Shown: positions 9,688 to 22,300 of the stretch, one piece after another
How positions within the stretch are numbered: the stretch's first letter is position 1
How the letters are laid out: each line of letters begins with the position of its first letter
Assembly: GCA_963682055.1 (NCBI GenBank)
Contig: OY821749.1
Coordinates: 32,991,631 to 33,055,630 of the forward strand
Direction of reading: 5' to 3'
Length of the DNA stretch: 64,000 bases
Origin: Primula veris
Taxonomy: Eukaryota > Streptophyta > Magnoliopsida > Ericales > Primulaceae
Position numbers and translations under genes: made by a program
The notes under the pieces: model-generated
Seen by the model: only the letters and a program-made list of their open reading frames with translations
The model's database searches: none
Told to the model about the DNA's origin: nothing

Positions 9688-12376
9688 ATGAGTAGAAAGA
9701 GCATTCCTTTACTATGCTATTGGGATGGGAGAATTTCCCGTGGCTCACAAGGTATTACATATGAAAATGCAATTCCAAAGGCCATTAAGGTTGATCCTGG
9801 AATTCAATACAGTGTTTTGGTTGACAAGATTTATGAGTTAATTGGGATTGATTCCGAGATTTACAAATTGAAGATCTTTTGTCGCTACCTTGCGAATGGG
9901 CAGTACATAGCTTTGGCAATTGATAATGACGAATCGGTGGAGATTATGCTGGATATGACTAAGGAGAAAGAAATTAATTGTGTTGAACTTTACATAGAGA
10001 AGTCATTTGTATCTGCTCAAAGTCAATCCAATGTACAATTAACTGTGAATAATGGCGGCAATGAAGATGCAAGGGATCCATCTTACGTTCATTTAACTGT
10101 CAGGGGTTGGGTAAGCATGCACTAATACTTATATATAATTACACACACACACACATATATATATATGGAATTTTGATTAAATAGATGAAAGTTATAAGCT
10201 GAATGATTTTACACTTTCTCAGCTTCAACTTTTTTCTTAAATGACCTGCAATCAAACAATTCCTTGATACTTAGCACTTGGAAATAGGATGTGTTATTGT
10301 TCTTAGAGGAATTGAGGCAAAAATCAATTTCAAATTTTCAGTTTTTGGGTGATTAAACTCGTATATATGTCTGCATTTTTTTTTAATCAAACACACAATC
10401 TTTATTAATATAAGTTGGTACCTGACCCAGATTACAGTAACAAAGAGAACCAAACCAAAATAAAAGCTGAAACCACAAAATACTAAATTAAAACTAACAA
10501 CACTTCATCAGAAACCAAACTGATAACAGTAAAAACTAAGCCGGAGACGCCAAAGCTTCAGACTTTCTGTCAATGGGAGCTTCTTTAAACCTTTGCAGCA
10601 AAATAAGACTGAAAACACCAAATCAGCCCAAAATATATCCAACCAAAAACCGGCAAACCCACTGCTTAAAATCTAAAACTTTCAAACCCCAGAACACACA
10701 CCGTTCTGAAAACTTTCCCACTTAGACACCAAAGAAAAGCCTTACAGCAGACCCAAACTTATTGCCAAACTAGGAAATGAGCCTAAATTTTAAAAATAGT
10801 TGCACCAACATTAACTGACATATTCAATTGCCTTGATTTATTCAAGTTATGTATATATGTGTATTGAATACGAAAATTCTGCTCTTTTCAATTCATCTGT
10901 GTATTAGTTGATTTGTTTCTTTTAGAATATTTAGTTTAAGAAAATATAAATCCATCATACAATCTGGTTTGTCATATCTTTACGTGCTTAATTGTTCAAT
11001 GTCATGTTTAGGTAAAAATAATACTGAAATTGATAATAGCTAAATGATGAAATTACCAATATCTGATTGTATTAGGAGGTTAACTTGTACTTAATGTTCA
11101 AAATCATTTCACCTGGTGTATTCCAAGTTTCCAACTTATACACTACTAGAGTGTCTCTTGTTCGTTTTTGGCTTCTGTTCATATAAAATGCTAGTTTTTA
11201 ATACCTGTATGAAATGTTGCATGACTCCCTAGTTCCTATTTGTTTTAGGATGGAAATGATACACGGTGTAGAATGAAGCCGGACACACCAGTGTGGAAGC
11301 TCAAGACTGCTATCTCTGAAAGACAGAATTGGAGGTACGATCATATTAGATTTGTTTATGATGGTCGTCAGCTTGAGGACGGGAAAACTATAACTGAGGT
11401 ATATTTGTTCCTATAATTTAGGCAATCTATATGAATAATCTCAAATCATTTTTATGCGGCTAATGACAGTGTGCTATATCATCTGCTAGCCCTTGCTACA
11501 TAGGATTGGAGTGTAAGTAGAGTCACTATATTGTTACCCCTCCTTCGGTGAAAACTCATATTTTCTTTTCTATGGGTTACCGCTTACAAGCATAAGTTTC
11601 TTTTAATTTTAGTTTTATACTTTTAATAAGGTTTTTGAAGCAAAGAAAATAGGGTGATATGTTAATAACCCTATGAACTCAGCCTCGTATACTTTCAATT
11701 TTGGCCCTCATAAACTTTTTAACTTATGCAAACAACCCTATCTCCAGTTTTGAAATACCGTAATGCTCAGTGGCCTGCATTCGTTAATGCTTCTAGTAAT
11801 TCTACGTGGTCTGTTGATAGTTAAATTCGACTTGACCTTAAATTTCTGGATAAAACTGTTTACCGAATTCAAATATTTTTTTTTGATAAAACCGTCACCA
11901 ATGTTTTCTTTGTTAAGGTTATCTTACATGTGTGGGTTTTAAAAGAACATATTTAACAAAAAATTGTTTAAAACGGACTAATGATGAAAACTTCACAATT
12001 TTTTAAGAATAACATGGGGTTTTATCTGCAAAAGTTAATTAGGTCACAAGATCAAGTGCAAAAAAACTCAAAATACATGGGGTTTATTTGCGTTTCACCC
12101 AAAAAAAAAACATGTTTCTCCTAGATAACTCTTAAGACAAGAAAATTGTGTTTGACAACACCGATTGTTTCATCCAAACGTGGGATTATCCACTTTTTCT
12201 GTTAAATATAATACTGTAAGACTTGAGAGTTTGATTTGTCGCTTACATTGAGCCAGTTTTATTTGTAACTATCGAAACATAACTTCATGCGTTTTTCCTG
12301 TGTCTCTCTTTGATTATAGTACGACATTCATGATGATTCTGTAATCCATGGTGTTTTGAGGGTGAGGGGTGATTAG
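9688..12376 (+). CDS. UBL copy B: PB1-like plus SUMO-like fusion protein, 209 aa
   Basis: Three exons: 9688-10110, 11249-11398 and 12320-12376. All junctions are GT-AG and phase 0. Residues 5-105 form a PB1-like domain (IPLLCYWDG, PKAIKV, VLVDKIYELIGI, KLKIFCRY, VEIMLD, CVELYIEK) like the N-terminus of MULE transposases. Residues 106-141 are a Ser/Asn-rich linker. Residues 142-209 match the SUMO/Rad60 SUMO-like fold: DGNDTRCRMKPDTPVWKL, a helix with SERQ, then IRFVYDGRQLEDGKTI and YDIHDDSVIHGVL. SUMO has DGNE, the IRFLYDGR strand and ...EDEDTID at these places. The protein ends RVRGD, with no C-terminal di-glycine and no tail to process, so conjugation is unlikely. A binding or scaffold role is inference. 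No transposase catalytic domain, NLS or membrane segment is seen. This is the only complete copy in the window. Confidence 0.8.
10376..10815 (-). mobile_element. Probable poly(A) retroposon 3' end inside intron 1 of UBL copy B
   Basis: This block is absent from the matching intron of copy C. Read on the minus strand it ends in AATAAAG, then about 20 bases, then a run of A (plus-strand T run at 10376-10384), as expected for the 3' end of a LINE- or SINE-type insertion. There is no coding match, and the right boundary and target duplication are not clear. Confidence 0.45.
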
Positions 12377-15140
12377 TGTTCTTCTTCCATGGACAGAAAT
12401 TGCCCTGTGATAAAATATATATCAGAAGAATACCAAAGCGTTTCAGCTAAATGTTGCATCGCAATAGTACTTCAATTTTAATTTACTGATGTTATCTCTT
12501 GCAGTCTTGTGTATGTATCGTATTAACTTCGTTATGAAGCAATATTTAAAATGTCGAAGAATTAAATCTTTGGAAACAGAACGCAAATTTTTTCGTCTTG
12601 TCTGTTTGTGCCTCTCCCTCTTTTCTAGATTGTGAAAAAGATAGCTGCTCAATAATTTTGTGACAATAAACACAGAAAATACACATCTTGGAATTATAGT
12701 CCAGTTCAATTGCTCTTATTTGGCTATATATTCGGAAATGAATTCGGTCTCTCCATTGAATTCAAGTTTAATTAAATATTCTCTCGTCCGAAATACAACC
12801 AAGGAATATTAAAATACATCAAAAAAAGTAAAATGAATTCGGTATATCCCTAATCAAACTACAATCCTTTTTTATTGCATTTCACTCCAATTGGGTTCAT
12901 CTTTCTATATCTTGGAACGTGTTTGGATCAATAATTATTTGTTGAGCGGTTTAGGTAATAATACTAGCGACATTGATTCTTTTTTTCCTCTCGAACTATA
13001 ACAAAATGTATTTGTAATCTCAATTTTATCAACCAAAGGCGGAAATTGGGAAATCCGAATATTGAAAAAGATCTTAAATTTAGGAAAACATCAGATTTCG
13101 AGGATACAACTACAAGACTTGGTCGTCTCCTAAAACAACTCGAGGACTCGGTAATGGCAGTTTAAATAAAGTCTTTGCTCGTTTTGTTTTGGCTCAAACA
13201 TGATAATAAAAAAATGTTTTACAAAAAAAGCATGGTAATCAAATTACTTGTTAAGCAAAAATAATAATAATAATTTAAATAAAATAAAAAGAAAATTAAA
13301 GGAACCATCAAACCTTCCATCTAATTAAATACTTTTCATCCATTTTATAGTTTTAACTGTAGCTCGAACTAGAAAACGTAAAATGGGCAAAAAAAGTTAC
13401 AGCTACATGCAAAATAATGGAAATCAAAATATTAAAAATGAGATTCTTAAAGGGAGAGCATAGTTTCCCAATAACCAAGATTTTCAATATCAACAACATT
13501 TCGTGTTTCCCAAAACATATTACTTCCCTCATATTAATATCTCTGTAGTAATAGAATATCAAAAACGTAAATTGATTCAATGTAATTTAGCCAATTATCT
13601 AGAGATTTGAAGATAATACTAAAAGTAATTACTAGCCATTTAAATAACCAAACGTCAATGAAAAGGAATATAAAACGCTTTTTTTTTAAAATTTTCCAAA
13701 CGACATGTTTAATTATTACAGCATATATCAAACTCTATATATAAATACTATTTTGAGGCGACTTTTATTTTCATACCAAAATTCAATGTTGGTGTGCTTG
13801 TATACAGTGACGGAACCAAAATTCGATTGTTTGGAACCTTTAATTTATTTATTTTTAGTATAATAAAAATAAATGGTGTAAAAAACCAAAAAATCATGGA
13901 GTTTAAAATTTAGTTGACTTGTCCATTGATCTAAAAATTTAAAACCTTGAATTTTTTTTGTCAGTACAATAACAATAAACGGTATAAAAAACGATGGTGG
14001 ATTTTTATACTACATTTTTTTTGAAAAAACGCACAAACCGTACATTTTTTCTACGGTTTGGGTGAATTGCAATTTTTTTGAAATTCAGGGACTGAATTGC
14101 AATTTTTTTGAAATGCAGGGACTGAAATGTAATTTCTGTAAACTTCAGCCAAACCGTACATTAAATAATTTTTAAAAAAGTTGAAGATCAATATTTTTAA
14201 AAAAACTAAATGCCCTATTGTAAAAAATATAGATAAAATATTGGTAATTTGGGTGCTTTTTCAAAAGTTGGTTCATTTGAGTGTCATTTTGTGAAGTGTA
14301 TAACTTGATATTTATTGATCCTTTGAGTTTCACACTTTTTGTAAGTTTTAGTAGGTCAAAGAATGAATATGAAACGCTTGAAATTATGTATTTTCATATA
14401 CATACGAAATTATTATAGCTGCAATACGGTAACTTGAGTGGATTTTCAAAAATTGGTTTCTCATGTTGTCTTTCTATGAAGTGTAGAAGTTGATATCTAT
14501 TGATCCTTTTACTTTCACTATTTTTGCAAGTTTTAGTAGGTCAAGTAAGCAATATGAAACACTTAAAATTATCCATTTCCATATACACTTAAAATTAAAA
14601 TTTACACAGATTTACAATCTAAATGGAATTTTATCAAATAGAAAGTTTTATTTTTTAAGAGAAACAAAGACACTATTTTATATATCATCACTCCAAACAC
14701 AATTTTATATGGAGTACAACACATCTTGAATTTCGTACTAATGAAGAAGGTTTCTTGAATATAATCTCACCCTTGCTAGCAGATATTAGCTACTAATAAT
14801 CAGGTCGAGTATAAGGGAGCAAAACTTACGTGTGACCAATTGTTTTATATGGCCAAAACACAAAATCCATATTTCTCAAAATAATAAAATGCAGAAAGGG
14901 AACCAGGATAAATTAAAAAAAATTCAATATATCATATGGCCAATCCTATCCAGTTTCCCTTATCAATTCTAACAAATGTATCAAACCAAGAGACCAACAA
15001 ATAGTTTTTATTCAGTTTTTAGAAATCAAATTATACCCAAATTGGTTTCTCTGTTCAGCTAAAATGTAATGAACAAAAACGAAAATGAAGGCCGACTAGA
15101 AAACACTCCAGAAAACTTTACAATTACGAATAAAAGAGAT
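12377..15140. other. Non-coding AT-rich stretch, no gene seen
   Basis: The first part is the 3' flank of UBL copy B. The rest holds only short shadow frames. Two repeat patches are present. At 14030-14165 two copies of a unit around 'gggactgaattgcaattttt' lie between inverted 'accgtacat' arms. At 14257-14405 and 14445-14590 there is a diverged direct repeat sharing 'aagttttagtaggtcaa'. I see no exon of a known family. Confidence 0.6.
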
Positions 15141-15640
15141 TCTATACTGATAATCAAGTTGGTTGCATGGCTTCTATTTATACAGTATTCAAAACAACAA
15201 ACCGCAAAATATACATTGTTATATAATCAACGTCAATATCCGCGATACATTCACTGCTGTTTTTGTAATATAATCAAGTTCCTACATCTAATTATATCAA
15301 TTCTATGAATAATCTAATAAATTCTGTACAAACCTCTCAGCTACTTGAGATGATAAAAAACTAGAGCCCTTTCAGACCTTTTAATGAACTCTTGTGAGAT
15401 AACAGTTAAATGACACATTAGGCAAAAGGACAGTTATCGTTCTTTTAGTTAATTACCTGGAATTAGGGTTGAGCTCTTGAGAAATATGCTTAAACCAATC
15501 TGCTTGGGAATTTGATATAACTTCTGGGTAGGACCCACCACCAGAATCCAAAAAATACATGATAGCCACTGGTAAATGAGGATCGTTTGGTGAAGAAATT
15601 TGAAGAACATAGTTAGATACGCTAGGCCAAAGCTCTTTGT
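15141..15640 (-). pseudogene. Purple acid phosphatase 16-like fragment, copy 1
   Basis: The exon part is 15457-15640 on the minus strand, ending at a good donor (attccag|gtaatt). It reads [20 protein letters not shown], then [14 protein letters not shown] and [20 protein letters not shown], the central metallophosphoesterase region of plant probable inactive PAP14/16/28-type proteins. The start is cut off: at about 15640 the sequence stops matching copy 2 (39899-40495). Positions 15141-15456 are the following intron, also shared with copy 2 (39899-40217). No other PAP exon is adjacent, so it cannot be functional. The fragment lies 0.65 kb beyond the 3' end of NLR1. Confidence 0.85.
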
Positions 15641-16296
15641 ACGTTAGACGTATGATAAAATTTCAAATCGACGTACTAACCACATGAAATACAAGTATGC
15701 ACGTAAAATCACAGCTTAAGGTTGAATCCATATACGTTTTGTGTGTAATATTACTGTGAAATGAGATTTTTCCTCATATATACGTGCTCCGAAGATACAT
15801 ACTTTGGAGTTTGGACATCTGTTAAATTTCTCTAGACAACAATCCACATGATTCCTGTACATCGTTTTGATATCCATCTTACGTTCTTTATTTTTAGTTC
15901 AAGTTTACTTTTGCCATTTCTAGTCGAATAAGACATAAATCATAATCAATATAGCAAAATGGATTGACCATCTGGCTAGACTTGCGAGTTCAGTGTGTTT
16001 GATATATCGCTAATAAGTGTTCGACGAAATTTTTCAACTGATCCCGTTACTTATACTTTATTAAGGGACTATTTAACTTTGTTGTTCTGATTATTTCCCA
16101 TAATTTAAATCATAAGGTACTTGTTTGTTTATAGCTTTTAAGCTTACCATCCTCATTAAAGTTGAACAATAATACCTCAATTAAAAATAATAGTAAACAT
16201 AAAACAAAAACGGTACAGTGTCATGAGTAATGTCCTTCGTCTGATGCTCCTCATATTTAACTCTCAACTCTTTTAAGTGTCCATAAGCATAATCAC
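15641..16296. other. 3' flank of NLR1, no gene seen
   Basis: AT-rich sequence without coding signals. The 3' UTR and polyadenylation site of NLR1 should lie here on the minus strand, but I could not place the cleavage site. Confidence 0.4.
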
Positions 16297-16389
16297 TCAA
16301 CTTTCTTCTTTGATATCCTTTTCATCGACACTTTCTTCTTCATCGCCACTTTCTTCTTCATCTTCTGGTTTGTTTTGTCGTTGCTGCTG
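16297..16389 (-). CDS. NLR1 exon 4: acidic C-terminal tail (30 aa plus stop)
   Basis: It starts after ttcacag with QQQRQNKPEDEEESGDEEES and ends KEES then TGA. It is in phase 0 with exon 3 and uses a normal acceptor, and the codon run is clean. A Glu/Asp-rich tail is seen in some RGC2-like proteins. It is too short to have been flagged as an open frame on its own. Confidence 0.7.
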   Translation of the reverse strand, partial: QQQRQNKPEDEEESGDEEESVDEKDIKEES

Positions 16390-19300
16390 CTGTGAAAGGA
16401 ATTTAAATTAGAGTAAATATCGACAATTCTATTCAGCTATGCAATGAACAACAACGTAAAAAATAGCTTACATCTTCATGTAGATGTTGAATGGTGCTAT
16501 TAAGATCACCCTTCCACATCGTTACCTTTTCTTCTTCTTTCATTCGGTAAGTATCCTCATAGAGCTTCACATGATCGAGAATTGGAGTGTGCACAAATCC
16601 AGGAGAAAATGACTTAAATACAGGGCAGTCTACTACAGTAATATCATTTAGGTTTGGAAATTCAATGTCATTAGCTACGTGGTCAAATCTCTCGAGTGAT
16701 AGCAGTTTATAGAGTTTAACTTTCTCTAATTTAGGAAAAATGCTCCGTGTGTATTCCTCAATTCCATCTACTTCCTTTGTAGCCGAAACGACCTCTTTTA
16801 GATCCTTGCATGAAAATATGTCAAGTTTACGAAGATGCACAAGATATCTGGCCGTGCAAGGGCTGAACACGTACTCCAGACTGTCACATTTCACGATATA
16901 CAATGTGGACAGATTATTGAAAGACCCAGCTTGAAGTTGACCACACCATATATCCTTCATGTTCTTCAATTTAGAAAGACCCATCCACGTCAGTTTGGGA
17001 AATAAAACCTGTAGACCAAACTTAGTAAGAAAGAGCCAAAACATACAATATTTCATTATTTCATAATAGGTTTTCACCTTTCTCCAACTGCCGTCTGAAA
17101 TAACGACTTGTCATATAAAACCAATTCAATAGCACTAATTATAGAATGATAACATCTTATTTACCCTTTTTCATATATAGCAATTAATATTCTATTTTAC
17201 AATCAACTAGTGTTGAGAACTGTTTTTAAAAGAGCAATTAAACTGGGAAATGGAAAAGGGATATTACCTAAATGATTTTAAAAATAAGATGTGAAAACGA
17301 ATGATAATTTAAACCCAAATGTTTTAATAAATCAAACATTGTCACTTATTGGGTACTCTGCAGATGATGATGTCTATGATTTCTTTTTTTCTTATAAAGT
17401 TGAGAGAGAGAGAGAATATATACACACAAAAAAAAAAACTTAATCACAACGGTCGAAAATAATTTATTAAATTTAGATGTTTGGATTGATTTTTTTGGTG
17501 ATACATGTATATCTTTTCTCAAATATATAAATATATATATATATATAATACATAAATATATATATTTTACTGTATACCTTGTGAGGAAAGATGGATTTCA
17601 AAGAATTTTCATTTGAAATGGAGACTAAGCACTCGATTGCCGGTATATCATGGAGGTATAAATCGGCTAACTGTTGAAATTCAATTTGCATAGCCCCTAT
17701 GCAAAAGCATACGAGAGAGGATGCATTTCTGATATCCAAATAATAAAAATTAGGGAAGAGTAAGTTGTTAGTTGAATCTTGTGGTCTACCCTCCCAACTT
17801 ATTACTTCTTCCATGCTTCCACATTTATTAATACATAAGTCTTCAAGATACATAGTGTCTACTGCAGTTGACAGCTGGAAGAAATTCCTCAATTGGTTAC
17901 AGCCGACCACTCTAATCCTTTTTAGCTTCAACAAACTCCTGATCATGAGTGGGCCATTTATTATCTCCTTTAAATTAGGGCAGTTTTCTATATAGAGTTT
18001 TTGGAGATGCACAAGGTATCTGGCCATGTAAGGGTTGAACACGTACTCCACACTGTCACATTCCTCGATATTCAATTCATACAGATTATTGAAAGAACCA
18101 GACTGAATTTGCCCACACCATATCTCCTTCATGTTCTTCAGTTTAGAAAGTTCCATCCTCTCCAATTTGGGAAAGACAACCTACGGGCCAAAATATCACT
18201 GATGAAGTTAGCAATAAATTTACATACCATATTTAGAAATACAAAAAAAGTTTATAAATTTACATTTTTAACATACTCATTAATAAATAGTTACATATAT
18301 ATGCTCATACGTATACATAAAATACAAAATTAACTTTTTCATAAAAATAATTTTTATAAAAAATAAGTTAATTTTTTTAAAAATATGTATTTTTTATTCA
18401 AAAAAAATTGAATTTATATATATATATATAATTTTTTTTTTTATGTATATGTATATTTATGATTATGTATATGTATAAACAAATATGTTAAAAATGTAAA
18501 ATTATAAACTTTTCGGGTTAAATTCACATGTTTTATAAAATTTTGGATTGAAATGTAATTTAAACTTAACTTCCGTCCAATTAAATTGACGAAGGTCCCC
18601 AATTTATGAAAAAATATATAGTTCGGTGCATCAATTGTTAATGTCAGTAGTTTGGTTCCCATTTTGTTAATATATAGTAGTTGGGGTCATTAAACAATTT
18701 TTTTTTCCCGTTATAATAAGTGCAGAAAAATTTATGATGGACATGTCCACGTTATGGCCGAATTGGCTTTTCTTTTATTTATTTTGATGGACAATTTTAA
18801 GGACGTTAGGGTTTGTTAAAGACTAGACTATGCTCATCCATTCAATAATATATAGAGAGAAGTTTAAGGCTATTTTATTTTCATTTTTTTGATGATTCCT
18901 TGCGTAAGTGGGCATGGGACCCCTATTTGGTTGAGGTGTTGCAACGTGAGCAACTCCGTCGGTGGACGTTTCCATCAATTTATTTCATGAAGCTTCATTT
19001 CAAAATTCAAAATTCAAAATTACTAACAGATACTGCTACTATAAAAAAGTTGATAGTGATGAGTGTAAAATTAACTCAAAAATTTATACTAATTGAATAA
19101 CTTTTTGCTGCATAAGTATGCCCTCTAAACAATCTTTTGAACAAGTATCTCAGCTAGTTTCGTGTTTTTCCTTTTTTTTTTCTTAGTTACAAGCTACTGC
19201 TTCTATATAGTCATGGATGAGGAGACAACATTTTTGTTCTTATCCACCTTGTCTCTATGTGATTGGCTATTCCAAATATTATGTACTCAAGATATGGGGC

Positions 19301-22300
19301 ACAAATCTCTTGCTATAGGCCGGATGGATTTGTGAGTGACCATTCCAAATATTATGTACTCAAGATATGGGACACAAATCCCTTACAAAGTGATCCGGAT
19401 GCTGCTATAGGCCGGATGGATTTTTGACTGTGTGGGCCTACCTCTAGCCATGCCGGATGGGTCTTGGGCTTCGTGGGTTCGTTCTGGACTGGTCCGTGCC
19501 ATATTTATGTTGACGTTAATAACAACGTGGTTTTTATATGGACCGGGAATTCGGTGGTTTATGACTATCATATTATGAGTTCCATAGTGGCCGGACGGGA
19601 CGGGCCGGACGGGTTGCTTACGAGCCGTTCGACTTTTGGGCCTTCCTTGTATAGGCTGGACGGTGTGGGTTCATCCCTCGCCTAGACCAGACAGGTTTCA
19701 GGCCTGTTAGGCTCCTAATTAGTTATGTTCTCGACATTTTAGTCTGATACACCATGCTTAACGAATAATGCTATTTTTACATGGATTTGGGCATATTACA
19801 CTTTATGGCTCATCAACTGCTCCCTGATCTTGGAGAATTGCTCATGTCGATTCTTCGGGATCATATTGAATGGAGATTTCATTTTCCCGATGATTGTTTG
19901 GACTTCTCTTATCGCGACTTTTGCACGTAAGCATGTGCAAATCGAATGTCAATCCTTTTTCTTGTGAAACTTCGTTTTGATGTTTCTAATATTTCAACTT
20001 TTTTCTCTTGTCTTTGTTATGCATATTATTTCTTTCTGTGTTGATTTTTATGACCCTTTCTAATTTTCATCTGATTCTGAACCTTTCATGTCTAGTTTCA
20101 TACCTTGGATTTTTTCTTGTCCGATTTAGGACCTTTGAATTTCAATTGGTCAAGTCAAGACTTTTCGTGATTCTTTTATGATTCCATACCTTATATTTTC
20201 TTGTCCGATTTTGGACTTATGATTGTTCTTGACTACTTTTAGACGTTTAATTGTTCTTGTACGATTTTGTACATTTGCAATTTTGGTTCTTTGATTTTTC
20301 TTATCCGATTGTCAGACCTTTGATAGTTCTTGTCCGTTTTGGGATGTTGATTGTTCTTGTTCTTTTTGGACATTTGACTGTTCTTGTCCAATTACGGACC
20401 TTTGACTGTTCTTGTTCAATTACGGACCTTTGCTTTGATTGTTCTTGTCCTGTCCGAATTCTGACCTTTTATTGTTCTTGTCCGATTTCGGACCTTTGAT
20501 TGTTCTTGTCTGATTTCGGACCTTTGATTGTTCTTTTCCGTTTATGGACCTTTGATAGTTCTTTCCCAATTTCGATCCTTTGATTGTTCTTTCCCAATCT
20601 CGGGCCTTTGATTGTTCTTGTCCGATCGGACCTTTGATTGTTCTTGTCTGATTTTGGACACTTGATTGTTCTTGTCCTACTGCAGACCTTTGAGCGTGAG
20701 ATACCCAAACTTAACAAGGATGATTAATTGTGCCCCCAATTGGGTAGTCTAGAGAGGTGATAGTCATGTCAAATACGAGACTTTAGTCCTGTCAAATACG
20801 AGACTTTTGATGGTTCTTGGTCACTCTATCTGCAATCTCCTTTCTCTGTTCTCTTATGTCGAGTGGTAGCACTCGTACACTTTCTGGTTATAACACGGGT
20901 GAGCTATTATATATGAATTTTATATAAGACAAAGCTCATCTGTTATCAAACTTCGGGGCAAATTTAGTGTGCCAGAATACTCTCGACCACGGGGTGATAT
21001 CATTGCCCATGTTCCCCTGTGGACTTTTCTCATGCTATCCCCAACTTCCCTGAATGGTCTTATCGTTCTCTTGAGTAGGATACCTACCGAGAGGGAATCG
21101 TGTAACAAGAGTTTGTTCTTTTTTGATGTCATGGGCTTTCTCTCTCAAAGGTTGTTTCACTGCTTTTTTATTGTAGTTAAATTTTTTTTGATAGTTAGTG
21201 ATATGTCCGCCACTGAAAATTTGACTCTGTGCTGATAAAAAATGGTATTTTTTAATGGGAGACCATCTTAGAGATATGATATAAAAGTGAGACTTAACAT
21301 GGCAAATAGATTTGACGTGTTTCCAAGTCGTGAGGTCAACAATCGGGGTGATGGGTGCCAAACAAATGTACCCCTTTTTTATATTGCAGGTTTTATATTG
21401 CAGAAGCGATGTCTCCTTTTTGATCGAACATCCATGTGTGACGAACCAAGTTGAGACGTCTTGCAAGGTTGTAAAACTGGGACATATGTCGTCGTTAATA
21501 TTGATAATCTTGGAGGTCATATGGCAAATTTAATGGTCTAAGAGATGGCAAGGCAAATGTGTTTCGTCAGGTTTGATATTAGGGAGCTCTAAGAGATCGA
21601 ATTTATAAGCAATATGAGAGGTCATAATGTATATCTCTTCTGGTGAGGTCGAGAATTTCGTTCACTATGTAGAGCTGAGACGTTCTACAAAAGCGTAATA
21701 CATAAATAATATACCAAGGGGATGTGACCAATGCTTCATGAGCAAGACTCGGGTACTCTGTCATGTCACCGAACCAAGGCATCTAGCAAGGTTGTACCTA
21801 ATGCGTTGTACAAAGCCAACTCAACTCTCAACATACAACCCGATGTATAGTATATGAACTTCTTTCAAGGTCAAGGGGATGAGGAACTTTCTAAGGTCGT
21901 AAGTTTGATACGTTTGGGAGAATGAGCTCCCACCAAAATATAGGTGGAAGAATGAGTATTGGTTCAATTTGGAGAAGAGTTGTCTGGAAATTTAATAGCA
22001 CCAAATCATGCTTTGATGCATCTACAAAGTCCCAAAATGAATAATAGGGATATGACCAATACACTCTTCTTCATGGCCATTTGACCAATATATTATATCG
22101 TTGACCTTGAACAAGGCATTCGTCCTGGTCTTAGAGCTAAGGTGTTATATGAGATGATAATACGTAAAATAATCTTGGAAGCCTTGTGATGTAAATATCG
22201 TCGTTCCACCAAGACAAGGTGCTGTGCTAGATCATGGATCCAATGCAATCAGTGAGATCATAGGTAATATGATAGGTGATGAGTGAAACTGAGGAGTTGA

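Noticed and set aside
18001..18333. Plus-strand 107-111 aa frames (MHKVSGHVR...), repeated near 47463 and 54790
   Set aside because: These are antisense shadows of the LRR exons. They recur because the exons do.
20251..20717. 82-aa repeat proteins on both strands (Cys/Val/Leu-rich and KNNQR-rich)
   Set aside because: They are translations of the 25-30-bp minisatellite inside the LTR element, and both strands are open for the same reason.
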